From positions 1-64,000 of the forward strand of contig UQKE01000004.1 in assembly GCA_900541555.1 (NCBI GenBank): 64,000 nucleotides of DNA. Reading direction: 5' to 3'. Positions 17,283 to 27,151 of the stretch are shown piece after piece. The notes beneath the pieces were generated by a model. That model searched no databases, was not told where the DNA came from, and saw only the letters and a list, made by a program, of their open reading frames with translations. The translations under genes were made by a program, and so were the position numbers. Source of the stretch: an uncultured Porphyromonadaceae bacterium. Lineage in GTDB: Bacteria; Bacteroidota; Bacteroidia; Bacteroidales; Muribaculaceae. Every line of letters begins with the position of its first letter. Position 1 is the stretch's first letter.

Positions 17283-17852
17283 ATGCAGTTGTTGAAAAAT
17301 CGCATTGTGCAGGATGGGCGCGTGCTTGAAGGCGGCATCTTGAAAGTCGACAGTTTCTTGAACCACCAGCTCGATCCGAATCTGATGTTCCAATTGGCGG
17401 AGGAGTTCGGGAGACGTTTTGCGTCGGTCCCGTTCAACAAGATTGTGACAATTGAGGCGAGCGGCATTGCGCCTGCCGTCATGCTTGGCTATCAATTGCA
17501 GCTGCCGGTCGTGTTCATCAAAAAGAAGCAGCCGAAGACGATGGATAATATGCTGGTGTCGGAGGTGCGGTCGTTTACGAAGAATCGCGTCTATACGGTA
17601 TGCATCAGCGCCAATTTCCTGACTCCTGACGACCGTGTCGTCTTTATCGATGATTTTCTTGCCTATGGCAATGCCGCCATGGGGATGCTCGACCTTGCAC
17701 GGCAAGCCGGCGCGACAGTCGAAGGCATGGGATTTATCATCGAAAAAGGTTTTCAGGGAGGCGGCGACCGCTTGCGGCAGATGGGCATGAACGTGCAGAG
17801 CCTTGCAATCATCGACAGCCTTGACGATTGCCGTATTCGTTTTCGAGAATGA
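17283..17852 (+). CDS. xpt: Xanthine phosphoribosyltransferase
   Basis: Purine-salvage enzyme (189 aa) converting xanthine and PRPP to XMP. It shows the type I phosphoribosyltransferase PRPP loop [16 protein letters not shown] and the Xpt N-terminus [31 protein letters not shown] is typical of this subgroup. Five base pairs separate it from queA, suggesting cotranscription; no purine riboswitch is visible upstream. Confidence 0.93.
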   Translation: MQLLKNRIVQDGRVLEGGILKVDSFLNHQLDPNLMFQLAEEFGRRFASVPFNKIVTIEASGIAPAVMLGYQLQLPVVFIKKKQPKTMDNMLVSEVRSFTKNRVYTVCISANFLTPDDRVVFIDDFLAYGNAAMGMLDLARQAGATVEGMGFIIEKGFQGGGDRLRQMGMNVQSLAIIDSLDDCRIRFRE

Positions 17853-17885
17853 GCTGCAAATCTTTACACACAAAAGAATGAGAAA

Positions 17886-18944
17886 GTGGAGAAAGCAAAA
17901 TTAAAACAATATTTCGGGTATCTCTGTAAGATAGGCATCCCGATCGCTGTGGGCGTCGGGTTGTTCTATTGGTTGTTTGACAACGTCGACATCGACCGGA
18001 TGAAAGACGCGTTGCGCAACGACGTCGACTATACGTGGATTGGCGTCATGCTTGTTGTCAGCATATTCAGCCATGTGTTTCGCGCGCTTCGCTGGCGTTT
18101 GCAGTTGCAAGCGCTCGGCATTGAAGCGCCGCTTGGCGTGCTTGTCGTGTCGATATTCGGCACTTATGCTGTCAATTTGGTGTTTCCGCGTTTGGGCGAA
18201 GTGTGGCGATGCGGCTACATTGCCCGTCGGCAAAACGCTTCGTTTACGAAGGTGGTGGGCTCGATGGTAGCCGACCGGTTGACGGATACGCTTACCGTGC
18301 TTGTGCTCACGTTGGTTGTCATGCTGCTGGCGCGACATGCGTTCATGCAGTTTTTGGCCACATTCCCGCAAGTGGAAGCCGGCTTGTCGAATCTTGTGTC
18401 GTCGCCCGCGCTTTGGATTTCTTTGGCATTGGCGGCAATCGCGATTGTGGTTTTGTTCAAGGCCGGCAAGCGCAATCGTTTCATTCAGCGGATCAACAAT
18501 GCGATAGCGGGGCTTTGGCAAGGCTTCTATGGCATTACGAAGATGAAAGGAAAAGGGATGTTTTTGCTATATACGCTGTTGATATGGGGATGCTATTTCA
18601 TGCAGCTCTATGTGTGCTTCTTCGCATTCGATTTCACTCGCGATCTCGGCATCCTTTGCGCGCTTGTTTGCTTCGTGCTCAGCAGCATCAGCATGGGCAT
18701 TCCCACCAATGGAGGTTTGGGCGCTTGGCACATTGCCGTCATTTTCGGGTTGTCGCTTTACGGCGTGGGCAAATTCTCCTTTAACTCTCCCGATCCCGAA
18801 GCTTCGGCTTTCGCCATGCTCGTTTGGGGGGCGCAAACGCTGTTGCTTGTCGCGTTGGGCATCTACACTTATCTCTACATACTTTTTGACAAATCGGGGA
18901 AGACGCAAAAGTCGAGCCCTGCGAACAATGAATCTCAAAATTAA
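17886..18944 (+). CDS. Lysylphosphatidylglycerol synthase TM-region (flippase-like) membrane protein
   Basis: 352 aa integral membrane protein of the UPF0104/LPG_synthase_TM family (the flippase half of MprF-like proteins, also AglD-like). About eight TM helices; conserved pieces include SHVFRALRWRLQL, NLVFPRLGEVWRC, GSMVADRLTDTLTV and a late PTNGGLGAWHIAVIFGL. It begins with GTG 34 bp after xpt and is followed 6 bp later by a small membrane protein. It likely moves a lipid or polyprenyl-linked substrate; the substrate is not deducible. Confidence 0.85.
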   Translation: MEKAKLKQYFGYLCKIGIPIAVGVGLFYWLFDNVDIDRMKDALRNDVDYTWIGVMLVVSIFSHVFRALRWRLQLQALGIEAPLGVLVVSIFGTYAVNLVFPRLGEVWRCGYIARRQNASFTKVVGSMVADRLTDTLTVLVLTLVVMLLARHAFMQFLATFPQVEAGLSNLVSSPALWISLALAAIAIVVLFKAGKRNRFIQRINNAIAGLWQGFYGITKMKGKGMFLLYTLLIWGCYFMQLYVCFFAFDFTRDLGILCALVCFVLSSISMGIPTNGGLGAWHIAVIFGLSLYGVGKFSFNSPDPEASAFAMLVWGAQTLLLVALGIYTYLYILFDKSGKTQKSSPANNESQN

Positions 18945-18950
18945 ACAACT

Positions 18951-19535
18951 GTGGCAATTAAATTAGACGATTATTTCGACGACGACGCTGCCGAACAGCA
19001 AGCGCCATCCGGCGTGCAAGAACCCGTTGCCGCTGAGCAGCCCCAGCCGAAAAGGGTCGTCGTGAAAGAATACGATTCGGACTATATCATTACGAACGGG
19101 CAGCGACGAAAAAAACGATTCCGCAAATGGCTCCTTTGGGCTGCCGTTGCGGCGGTTGTGCTGATTGCCATCAACATGCTCTTTTTCTCGAAAAAAATAT
19201 CCGGCGGCCAAGTCAGAGGCTACCTCATTGCCATAGAAAAGAGCGAAGGCATTGTGTTCGATTCCTACGAATGCACTTTGATTGTGGATTATCCCGACAG
19301 CATTGTCGATGCCGACCGTCTCGTGTTTCGTTTTTCCACGACCGACCAGCAAGTCGGGAAACGCCTTTACAACGCCATGAAAGGCGACAGCATCGTGCTC
19401 GTGGAGTATGACCGCTACACGACGAACATGCCGTGGCGCGGCGAGTCGGATAATATCGTTTCCGATGCGATGCTCGTCAAGGCCACGCCCGTGTCGCGCT
19501 CAGTCGGGAAAGTGAGGAGCGAACGCGATTTGTGA
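18951..19535 (+). CDS. Conserved hypothetical single-pass membrane protein
   Basis: 194 aa, GTG start (MAIKLDDYFDDDAAEQQ). Acidic cytosolic N-terminus of about 60 residues, a basic flank (RRKKRFRKW), one TM helix (LLWAAVAAVVLIAINMLFF) and an extracytoplasmic domain of about 110 residues with GYLIAIEKSEGIVFDSYE and DSIVLVEYDRYTTNMPWRG. I do not recognise a named domain. The extracytoplasmic half resembles small Bacteroidales proteins of unknown role. It is 6 bp from the flippase-like gene, so likely in its operon. Confidence 0.75.
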   Translation: MAIKLDDYFDDDAAEQQAPSGVQEPVAAEQPQPKRVVVKEYDSDYIITNGQRRKKRFRKWLLWAAVAAVVLIAINMLFFSKKISGGQVRGYLIAIEKSEGIVFDSYECTLIVDYPDSIVDADRLVFRFSTTDQQVGKRLYNAMKGDSIVLVEYDRYTTNMPWRGESDNIVSDAMLVKATPVSRSVGKVRSERDL

Positions 19536-19592
19536 TGTTTTCGGCAAGCGTTTGCGAAAAAGCGAAAAACAGAAGAATTTATCCGCAACTCA

Positions 19593-19622
19593 TTGCATTA
19601 TTGTCGGAATTTGGTATCTTTG
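19593..19622 (+). promoter_or_regulatory. Promoter of the PpiD/SurA-like gene
   Basis: TTG at 19593-19595, 19-nt spacer, TATCTTTG at 19615-19622. The start codon is at 19688, giving a leader of about 60 nt. Confidence 0.75.
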
Positions 19623-19687
19623 CGCGTTAATTTTCCGCAGATAGCTGAAAATTTGAATTTTAGAAAATTTAAAAACAAATAAGATAA

Positions 19688-21811
19688 ATGGCAACATTAG
19701 AGAAAATTCGGAAAAAATCCGTATTATTGCTCGTAATCATCGGTGCTGCGCTGATTGCGTTCATCATCGGCGATTTCTTGAACTCAGGGCGTTCTATTTT
19801 TGGAAATGCCACCACAGTGGCAAATGTCGATGGAGAGAAAATCGACTACATGCAGTATCAACAACGTTATAGCGCTTTGACTGAAAACAACCAGCAAATG
19901 CGCGATACCGATCCGGCCATCATTCAAAATCAAGTGTTGGACCAAATGATTGGCGAAATCCTTTTGAATGAGGAATACGACGCTTTGGGAATCGATGTTT
20001 CCGACAGCGAATTGTCGGACTACATGTTCAAATACATGTTGCGTCAGGATCAAAACTTTGCACAATCGTTGCAATACCTCTTGCAAGCGACGCAGGCTCC
20101 CGTGGAATTGAAAGATCCGTCGAAGCCGGAACAACTTGTGCAAGATTTCCATGCATTCATATTCAATCCTGCAAAATTCGGCCGTCAAGAAGACGAAATT
20201 ATCGCTCAGGCGAAAGCATGGTGGCTTTCCAACGAGCAAAATGCGGTCGAGCAGCTTAAACAAATGAAATTCGGCCGTCTTTTCGGCAGCATGGTTGCGG
20301 CCAACGATCTTGATCGCGCAGCTTTGAATGCCGACATGGCAAATTCCTATACCGTGCGCATGGTGGCTGTGCCGTATTCGTCGCTCGACGACAAAGACTA
20401 CAAAGTGGGCGAAGCGGAAATAAAGGCCGTTTATGAAAAAGAAAAAGAGCGTTTTGCACTTAAAAATGAAGTTCGCAGAGTGCATTATATAGCTGTGGCG
20501 ATTTCGCCTTCGAAAGCCGACAACGAGAAAGCCGACAAATTCATGGAAGAAGTCGATTCCACGCTCCATGCTACGGAAGGCGTTGAAGGAATTCGCCATT
20601 ATTCGGAACTGACAATCGCAGAAACGGAGGCTCGCGACCAAGATCTCGCTCGCGCTACCATCGCGTTGAAAAACTTTGTCGATACGGCAGCGGTGGGACA
20701 GATTTCTCCAATCACACGCAATGGCGACGATCGCATCATCTATCGTCTGCTCGCCAAAAAACAAGCTGTCGATTCCGTTCACATCACGCGTGCAACTGTG
20801 ATGGGCAACAAGGCGATGCAAGACTCTGTGATCGCGCTTTTGAACGGAGGAAAATCGCTCGACGAATTGGCCAACGACTCGACGGTTAGCAAACTTGAAG
20901 AAAATATGCCGTTGGATTTGATTGCCTCGGTTGCGCAAGGTGTCATCACGGAAGATATGAGAAGCCAAATGCTTTCTGCCGGCAACGATTTCTTCATCCA
21001 ACAATCGGAAGATGAGGGAGCCTTGATTTGCCGTGTAGACAGCAAATCTGCGCCGAAGACGGTTTATGAAGCGGCTACCATCACTTATACGGTGACGGCA
21101 AGCAAAGACACGCGCAATGACCTGTTCAGCGATTTGCAAAAATATGTCGATGCCAACAATACGGCTAAGGCATTTGTCGAAAATGCTACAAAATCGTCGC
21201 GGAACTATTCCGTCATGACAGTGAACATTGACGAGACGACTCCGGCTCTTGGCTCGCAATACAATTATGTGAAATCGTCGTCGAAGATGATACAATGGTT
21301 GTTTAAAGAGGCCAAAGAAGGTCAGGTTTCTGCCATTCAGGGCGACAACGACCAATATTTGGTGGCAGCCCTCGACAAGGTTTACGATGGCGACTATCTG
21401 CCGTTGGAAGATCCCGACGTGAAGAAATATTGCGAAACGCAAGCCCGCAACGAAAAGAAAGGCGATGCCCTTGTGAAAAAATATGCAGGCAAAGCGAATG
21501 ATATCGACGGCTATGCGAAGTTGCTAGGCAAACCGGTGCAAACGCAGCGCGTGGGCGGCGGAATGCCGGCGTTCGAGCCGGCGTTGGGCGGACAAGTGCC
21601 TTATGCCGAAGTGGGCAAAGTTTATGGTCCTGTGAAAGGCGCCGGCATGGTATTTGTCTACACTGTCGACAAAAAAGAAGAAGCGGCCAACGCGATAGAG
21701 AACGACCGCCTCGATGCGGCATTCGTGCAACAGTATGCAATGTTTGGCAATCTGCTTCAAATATTGGAAAACAACAAGGATGTCGAAAACAACATCATCA
21801 ATTTCCGTTAA
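19688..21811 (+). CDS. Peptidylprolyl isomerase of SurA/PpiD type, membrane anchored
   Basis: 707 aa periplasmic folding factor tethered by an N-terminal TM helix (SVLLLVIIGAALIAFIIGDF, about 11-32). A SurA_N-like chaperone segment follows (VDGEKIDYMQYQQRY, LDQMIGEILLNEEYDALGI), then two parvulin-type regions (about 235-350 with EKERFALKNEVRRVHYI, and about 360-480), and a C-terminal segment with GGGMPAFEPALGGQVPYAEVG. This is the PpiD-like layout found across Bacteroidota. It likely helps envelope proteins fold after Sec export. It has its own promoter and is followed by a strong terminator. Confidence 0.88.
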   Translation: MATLEKIRKKSVLLLVIIGAALIAFIIGDFLNSGRSIFGNATTVANVDGEKIDYMQYQQRYSALTENNQQMRDTDPAIIQNQVLDQMIGEILLNEEYDALGIDVSDSELSDYMFKYMLRQDQNFAQSLQYLLQATQAPVELKDPSKPEQLVQDFHAFIFNPAKFGRQEDEIIAQAKAWWLSNEQNAVEQLKQMKFGRLFGSMVAANDLDRAALNADMANSYTVRMVAVPYSSLDDKDYKVGEAEIKAVYEKEKERFALKNEVRRVHYIAVAISPSKADNEKADKFMEEVDSTLHATEGVEGIRHYSELTIAETEARDQDLARATIALKNFVDTAAVGQISPITRNGDDRIIYRLLAKKQAVDSVHITRATVMGNKAMQDSVIALLNGGKSLDELANDSTVSKLEENMPLDLIASVAQGVITEDMRSQMLSAGNDFFIQQSEDEGALICRVDSKSAPKTVYEAATITYTVTASKDTRNDLFSDLQKYVDANNTAKAFVENATKSSRNYSVMTVNIDETTPALGSQYNYVKSSSKMIQWLFKEAKEGQVSAIQGDNDQYLVAALDKVYDGDYLPLEDPDVKKYCETQARNEKKGDALVKKYAGKANDIDGYAKLLGKPVQTQRVGGGMPAFEPALGGQVPYAEVGKVYGPVKGAGMVFVYTVDKKEEAANAIENDRLDAAFVQQYAMFGNLLQILENNKDVENNIINFR

Positions 21812-21838
21812 TCGGCGGAATATTGGACATCAGATACG

Positions 21839-21876
21839 AAAACAGCGGCGCAACGAAGCGTCGCTGTTTGTATTTT
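21839..21876 (+). terminator. Terminator after PpiD-like gene
   Basis: AACAGCGGCGC (21841-21851) pairs with GCGTCGCTGTT (21858-21868) with one wobble, followed by TTTGTATTTT. The TTTG at the end of the hairpin is also positioned as the -33 box of aspS. Confidence 0.75.
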
Positions 21877-21898
21877 CACGTGCAAAACATTAATTTTG
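21867..21898 (+). promoter_or_regulatory. Promoter of aspS
   Basis: TTTG at 21867-21870, 20-nt spacer, TAATTTTG at 21891-21898; aspS ATG 23 nt downstream. Confidence 0.72.
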
Positions 21899-21921
21899 CG
21901 GTAACTTAAACACACAACAAC

Positions 21922-23682
21922 ATGTATAGAACCAATACCTGCGGAGAACTTCGCTTGTCGGATGCCGGAAAAGTCGTCACTTTGGCCGGCTGGGTGCAGC
22001 GTTCCCGAAAAATGGGAGGCATGACTTTTGTCGATCTTCGCGACCGTTATGGCATTACGCAACTTGTTTTCAACAATGAGACAAACGCTGAGCTTTGCGA
22101 AGCGGCCAATCACCTTGGGCGCGAATACGTCATACAGGCAGAAGGCGTCGTTTCGGAGCGTTCCAATAAAAATGCGAATATGCCGACCGGCGACATCGAG
22201 ATAATAGTGGATCGCCTCACAGTGCTGAACAAAAGCGAGGTGCCGCCTTTTACGATTGAAGACAATACCGATGGCGGCGACGATTTGCGCATGAAGTACC
22301 GCTACCTTGATTTGCGGAGAAATGCCGTCCGCAAAAATCTTGAATTGCGCCATAAGATGACGATGGAGGTGCGCCGCTACCTTGACAGCAAAGGCTTCCT
22401 CGAAGTGGAAACGCCGATGCTCGTAGGCTCGACGCCGGAAGGCGCTCGCGACTTTGTCGTTCCGTCGCGCATGAATCCGGGGCAATTCTATGCTCTTCCC
22501 CAATCGCCGCAAACTTTGAAGCAATTGCTGATGGTGTCGGGATTCGACCGTTATTTCCAGATTGTGAAATGTTTCCGCGACGAGGACCTGCGTGCCGACC
22601 GCCAGCCGGAATTCACGCAAATCGACTGCGAAATGAGCTTCGTGGAGCAGGACGACATTATCAATACGTTTGAGGGCATGGCCCGCCATCTCTTTAAAGA
22701 ACTTCGTGGAATCGACTTGCCCGATCCGTTTCCGCGCATGACATGGGACGACGCCATGAAGTATTATGGCAGTGACAAGCCCGATTTGCGTTTCGGAATG
22801 CGTTTTGTGGAATTGGACGATATTTTGAAAGGCAGCGGATTTTCCGTGTTCGACAATGCAGCTTATGTAGGCGGCATTTGCGCGGAAGGCGCTGCATCCT
22901 ATACGCGCAAGCAACTCGACCAGCTGACGGAATTCGTCAAACGCCCGCAAATTGGCGCAAAAGGAATGGTCTATGCTCGTGTCGAGGCCGACGGCAATGT
23001 GAAATCGAGCGTCGATAAATTCTACGCGCAAGAGACATTGCAACGCATGAAGGACGCGTTTGAAGCGAAGCCCGGCGATTTGATTCTCATTCTCAGCGGC
23101 GACGACGCAATGAAGACGCGCAAGCAGCTTTGTGAGTTGCGTCTCGAAATGGGTCGTCAGCTCGGTTTGCGCGACAAAAACAAATTTGCATGTCTTTGGG
23201 TTGTGGACTTCCCGATGTTTGAATGGAGCGAGGAAGAAGGCCGCCTGATGGCAATGCACCATCCGTTCACGCATCCGAAGAACGAGGATATTCCGTTGCT
23301 CGATACGAATCCGGAAGCTGTCCGCGCCGATGCCTACGACATGGTTGTCAATGGCGTGGAAGTGGGCGGCGGCTCCATCCGTATCCACGATTCCGCTTTG
23401 CAACAAAAGATGTTTGAGATACTTGGTTTTACGCCCGAAAAAGCTCAGGAACAATTCGGCTTTTTGATGAATGCGTTCAAATACGGCGCGCCGCCCCATG
23501 GCGGGCTTGCCTACGGGCTTGACCGATGGGTGTCGCTTTTTGCCGGTTTGGATTCGATTCGCGATTGCATCGCGTTCCCGAAAAACAACAGCGGGCGCGA
23601 TGTCATGCTCGATGCGCCTGCGCCGCTCGAACAAAAGCAGCTCGACGAATTGCAATTGTCGGTTGATTTGAAAGAACAATAG
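21922..23682 (+). CDS. aspS: Aspartyl-tRNA synthetase
   Basis: 586-aa class IIb synthetase charging tRNA-Asp. N-terminal OB-fold anticodon-binding domain ([19 protein letters not shown]), motif 2 [17 protein letters not shown], the bacterial GAD insertion in the middle, and motif 3 [10 protein letters not shown] near the C-terminus. Length matches the bacterial-type enzyme. Whether it is discriminating or also charges Asn cannot be decided here because gatCAB is outside the window. Confidence 0.97.
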   Translation: MYRTNTCGELRLSDAGKVVTLAGWVQRSRKMGGMTFVDLRDRYGITQLVFNNETNAELCEAANHLGREYVIQAEGVVSERSNKNANMPTGDIEIIVDRLTVLNKSEVPPFTIEDNTDGGDDLRMKYRYLDLRRNAVRKNLELRHKMTMEVRRYLDSKGFLEVETPMLVGSTPEGARDFVVPSRMNPGQFYALPQSPQTLKQLLMVSGFDRYFQIVKCFRDEDLRADRQPEFTQIDCEMSFVEQDDIINTFEGMARHLFKELRGIDLPDPFPRMTWDDAMKYYGSDKPDLRFGMRFVELDDILKGSGFSVFDNAAYVGGICAEGAASYTRKQLDQLTEFVKRPQIGAKGMVYARVEADGNVKSSVDKFYAQETLQRMKDAFEAKPGDLILILSGDDAMKTRKQLCELRLEMGRQLGLRDKNKFACLWVVDFPMFEWSEEEGRLMAMHHPFTHPKNEDIPLLDTNPEAVRADAYDMVVNGVEVGGGSIRIHDSALQQKMFEILGFTPEKAQEQFGFLMNAFKYGAPPHGGLAYGLDRWVSLFAGLDSIRDCIAFPKNNSGRDVMLDAPAPLEQKQLDELQLSVDLKEQ

Positions 23683-23707
23683 AATTACATTTTCTTTCAT
23701 ACGCTCG

Positions 23708-23743
23708 AAAAGGAATATGCCCCGAAAAGCATATTCCTTTTTT
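23708..23743 (+). terminator. Rho-independent terminator after aspS
   Basis: Perfect hairpin AAAAGGAATATGC / GCATATTCCTTTT with a 7-8 nt loop and a T tract. It is symmetric enough to work on both strands, but only a plus-strand gene ends here. Confidence 0.88.
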
Positions 23744-23861
23744 CGTGACATTTTGGTTGTTGTGTTGCTTGTGCTCGTGGAGAAAGGGTGTTTTAACAGT
23801 TTTTTCAATCAAAAAGAGTGCAAAATGTTCGAGATAATGCCAATTTGATAGAAAAATGCCA

Positions 23862-23869
23862 TATCTTTG
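23862..23869 (+). promoter_or_regulatory. -7 box of the Lrp/AsnC gene
   Basis: TATCTTTG matches the Bacteroidota -7 element; no convincing -33 TTTG is seen at the right distance (TTTG at 23844-23847 gives a short 14-nt spacer). Confidence 0.55.
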
Positions 23870-23917
23870 CAAAGCCTGCGCGATACTGTCGCCATGCGTA
23901 AAGTAAATGACTCTATT

Positions 23918-24382
23918 ATGGAAAAAATTGACAATCTCGACCGGAAAATATTGGAAATTATAATGAAAAATGCGCGTATCCCATCGAAGGACGTTGCTGT
24001 GGTGTGCGGCGTGTCGCGTGCGGCGATCCACCAGCGCATACAGCGACTCTCGGATATGGGTGTCATTGTCGGGTCGGGATATCAAGTCAACCCGAAAATG
24101 CTCGGATATGCCACATGTACTTATGTCGGCGTCAAATTGGAGCGCGGGTCGATGTATCGCGATGTCGTGCCGGAGTTGGAAAAAATTCCGGAGGTGGTGG
24201 AATGCCATTTCACGACAGGGTCCTATACGATGCTCATCAAAGTATATGCCCGCGACAACCAGCATTTGATGGAATTGCTCAACGATAAGATTCAAATGAT
24301 CCACGGCGTAGTTGCCACCGAGACGCTTATATCGTTGGATCAAAGCATCAATCGCGAGATTCCCATCCGCTACGAAGAATAG
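23918..24382 (+). CDS. Lrp/AsnC family transcriptional regulator
   Basis: 154-aa DNA-binding regulator (162 aa if started at ATG 23894; the ORF beginning at 23867 overlaps the -7 box). The N-terminal winged HTH starts with the typical LDRKILEIIMKNAR and contains VCGVSRAAIHQRIQRLSDMGVI as recognition helix region. The C-terminal RAM/AsnC effector domain (about 70-150) has VPELEKIPEVVECHF and GSYTMLIKVYARDNQHL. These proteins form octamers and sense amino acids or related metabolites. The target is unknown; the next gene is a YfhO membrane protein with its own promoter. Confidence 0.93.
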   Translation: MEKIDNLDRKILEIIMKNARIPSKDVAVVCGVSRAAIHQRIQRLSDMGVIVGSGYQVNPKMLGYATCTYVGVKLERGSMYRDVVPELEKIPEVVECHFTTGSYTMLIKVYARDNQHLMELLNDKIQMIHGVVATETLISLDQSINREIPIRYEE

Positions 24383-24446
24383 CGAATCGGGGCGTTTGCA
24401 TTTTTGCAAGTTCCGGTTTTTCGGAAGAATCTAATCGATGCCCATG

Positions 24447-24477
24447 TTGCAGAAACGGGGGCTTTTGCGTACTTTTA
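24447..24477 (+). promoter_or_regulatory. Promoter of YfhO-family gene
   Basis: TTG at 24447-24449, 20-nt spacer, TACTTTTA at 24470-24477. This supports translation from ATG 24503 rather than the upstream in-frame start at 24404. Confidence 0.55.
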
Positions 24478-24502
24478 CGCGAATTTTCAAAACAATCCCG
24501 TT

Positions 24503-27151
24503 ATGCAGAATTTTGATTGGAACGCAATACCGAAAGGTTTTAAAAAGATAACCGGCAATCGTCGTTTTCTCGAAGCATTGGCAGGCGCGGCCATCATATT
24601 GGTCGTGTCGTTGCTTTATTTTTCCACCAGCTTTGGCGAAGTCCTGAGGCAGAACGACATCATGCAAGGCTTGGCAAATGGACAAGAAGCCAAGGCTTTT
24701 TATGAGGAAACCGGCGAGAAGACGTATTGGACCAACTCCCTTTTCTCAGGAATGCCCACATTCCAAATATCGCCATCCTACGGCAGCTCCAAATTCATAT
24801 CGTTCGTGCAAAGCATTTATGGAGCAGGGCTTCCCAGTCCTGCCAACTTGTTGTTCATGATGACGATCGGATTCTATATCCTGTTGCTGGCATTCGGCCT
24901 TCGTTGGCATTTGGCATTGCTCGGAGCGTTCGGCTATGGCTTTTCGTCGTATTTTCTCATCATTATCGGGGCCGGCCACATTTGGAAGTTTTGCGCGCTT
25001 GCCTATATCCCGCCCACAATAGCCGGAATCGTGTTGTGCTATCGGGGAAAATTGCTTGCCGGAGGCGCATTGACGGCGCTTTTCGCCATGATGCAAATCG
25101 TGTCGAACCATGTGCAAATGACCTATTATTTCCTCTTTGTCGTTGCCGCATTGATGATTGCTTATTTTGTCATTGCCTATCGCGACAAGACGGTAGGGCA
25201 ATGGGCGAAAGCGACAGGCGTGCTGTTTGTGGCTGCGGTCTTGGCAATTGGGGCTAATTCGTCGAGCCTTTACAATACTTATGAGTACAGCAAGGAGACC
25301 GTGCGCGGGAAATCTTCGGAATTGACTCCTTTGAAACCTGCCGAAGGGCCGGATTCGCACAATGTCAATGCCAACGGCATCGACCGCGACTACATTACGG
25401 CGTGGAGCTACGGCGTGGATGAGACACTGACGTTGCTCATTCCGAACGTGAAAGGCGGAGCGACTGTGAAACCCAACGACGTGGACGACAATGGAGGGCT
25501 TGTCGCAGCGTCTGTCGGCGATCTGCCGGAGGCTCAGGAAGCTATCGGCAATGCCGTGATTTCCGACAATCCGGAAGAAAATGCAGCGCTTCAACCGCAA
25601 TTGGAAGCGACGGTGGGGCAATTCCGCCAATATTTTGGCGATCAACCCATGACTAACGGTCCTGTCTATGTGGGCGCGCTGATTTTTGCGTTGTTCATTT
25701 TGGGATTGTTTGTGGTGAAAGGTCCTGTGAAGTGGGCGTTGCTGGCGGTTACAGTCCTTTCCATCCTTTTGGCATGGGGACACAATTTCCATCAGTTCAC
25801 CTATTGGATGATCGACCATTTCCCCATGTACGACAAATTCCGCGCTCCGTCGAGCATTCTGGTAGTCGTGGAATTTACCATGCCGTTGCTTGCGGCAATG
25901 GCTGTCAATCAAATTTTGTCGACTCCCGACTTTTTCTCCCGTCATCGCCGCGCACTTTATTTCTCATTCGGCTTGCCGTTGTTGATTTGCGTGGTGGCGA
26001 TGCTTTTCCCGTCGATTTTCGGCAACGGGCTTTCTGTCAATGAAAACGAAATGCTGAACGAAGCTGCTTCGCAAACGGCAGGCATCGAGCAAACGTATGT
26101 CACCACGGTGATGGGCATTGTGGCCGATGCGCGGCTTTCGATGGTGGCTGCCGACGCGCTTCGCAGTTTTGTCGTCCTTGCCATCGGACTGGCTGCGGTG
26201 TGGCTGTATTTGTCGAAACGCATCCGTGGCAATGCTTTCGCGATAGCCATGGCTGCAATAGTGTTGATCGACCTTGCGGCTGTCGACAAGCGTTATCTCA
26301 ATGCCGATGTGTTTGTGCCGAAATCCGCTCTGCCGACAGCAACGTTCGAACCGACGGCAGCCGATTTGCAAATACTTCAAGATACGACCAACTATCGCGT
26401 GATGGACGTGACGAATTTCGGTTCGGCCGTTCCTTCCTATTTCCATAAGAGTGTGGGCGGTTACCATGCCGCGAAACTGACGCGCTACAATGACTTGATA
26501 GAGCGGCAAATCGATCCGGCGAAGAATGCCATGCTCAATTCCATTCAGACAACCGGCGCTTTGTATTTGCCCGAAGGCAAAATGAATGCGCTCGACATGC
26601 TCAATACGAAATATCTTGTTTTTGGCAGCGACTTTGTGGCTCAAAATCCGGGAGCATTGGGCAATGCATGGTTTGTCGGCAAAATTTCTTACGTGAGAAC
26701 GCCCGATGACGAAATGAATGCGGTTGGCCGCATCGACGTGGCAAATGAGGCTGTGGCCGACGAGAAATTCCGTGACGTGCTCGGCGCGGCAAGAAAAGTT
26801 GCGCCAAACGATACCATTTATGAAACGCTCTACCGTCCGAACGAACTGCACTATAAGGCAGTGTCGCAAAATGGCGGTTTGGCGGTCTTTTCGGAGATTT
26901 ATTTCCCATGGGGCTGGACGGCGACAATCGACGGAAAGCCGGCCGACATTGGGCGTGTCAACTACATGCTTCGCGCGCTTCGCGTGCCGAGCGGCACACA
27001 CGACATTGTGTTCCGTTTCGATCCGCAATCGATTCACGTGACTGAAAATATTGCTTATGCTTCCATATTGCTCATTTATCTTGGGCTTGTGGTCGCTTTT
27101 GTCGCGACGCTGGCAAAATATGGGAGAAAGGAAGACATATATCCGCTTTGA
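24503..27151 (+). CDS. YfhO family multi-TM membrane protein
   Basis: 882-aa polytopic protein. N-terminal TM near residues 25-45 (AGAAIILVVSLLYFSTSF), then a conserved periplasmic motif with ETGEKTYWTNSLFSGMPTFQ, about a dozen TM helices between 95 and 620, and a C-terminal extracytoplasmic beta-rich domain with the family motif SEIYFPWGWTATIDGKPAD and a last TM. This is the layout of YfhO-type GT-C-like proteins, which in Firmicutes aid glycosylation of lipoteichoic acid. In Bacteroidota the role is uncharacterised and may involve lipid-linked sugar transfer. The stop overlaps the next gene's TTG start. Confidence 0.88.
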   Translation: MQNFDWNAIPKGFKKITGNRRFLEALAGAAIILVVSLLYFSTSFGEVLRQNDIMQGLANGQEAKAFYEETGEKTYWTNSLFSGMPTFQISPSYGSSKFISFVQSIYGAGLPSPANLLFMMTIGFYILLLAFGLRWHLALLGAFGYGFSSYFLIIIGAGHIWKFCALAYIPPTIAGIVLCYRGKLLAGGALTALFAMMQIVSNHVQMTYYFLFVVAALMIAYFVIAYRDKTVGQWAKATGVLFVAAVLAIGANSSSLYNTYEYSKETVRGKSSELTPLKPAEGPDSHNVNANGIDRDYITAWSYGVDETLTLLIPNVKGGATVKPNDVDDNGGLVAASVGDLPEAQEAIGNAVISDNPEENAALQPQLEATVGQFRQYFGDQPMTNGPVYVGALIFALFILGLFVVKGPVKWALLAVTVLSILLAWGHNFHQFTYWMIDHFPMYDKFRAPSSILVVVEFTMPLLAAMAVNQILSTPDFFSRHRRALYFSFGLPLLICVVAMLFPSIFGNGLSVNENEMLNEAASQTAGIEQTYVTTVMGIVADARLSMVAADALRSFVVLAIGLAAVWLYLSKRIRGNAFAIAMAAIVLIDLAAVDKRYLNADVFVPKSALPTATFEPTAADLQILQDTTNYRVMDVTNFGSAVPSYFHKSVGGYHAAKLTRYNDLIERQIDPAKNAMLNSIQTTGALYLPEGKMNALDMLNTKYLVFGSDFVAQNPGALGNAWFVGKISYVRTPDDEMNAVGRIDVANEAVADEKFRDVLGAARKVAPNDTIYETLYRPNELHYKAVSQNGGLAVFSEIYFPWGWTATIDGKPADIGRVNYMLRALRVPSGTHDIVFRFDPQSIHVTENIAYASILLIYLGLVVAFVATLAKYGRKEDIYPL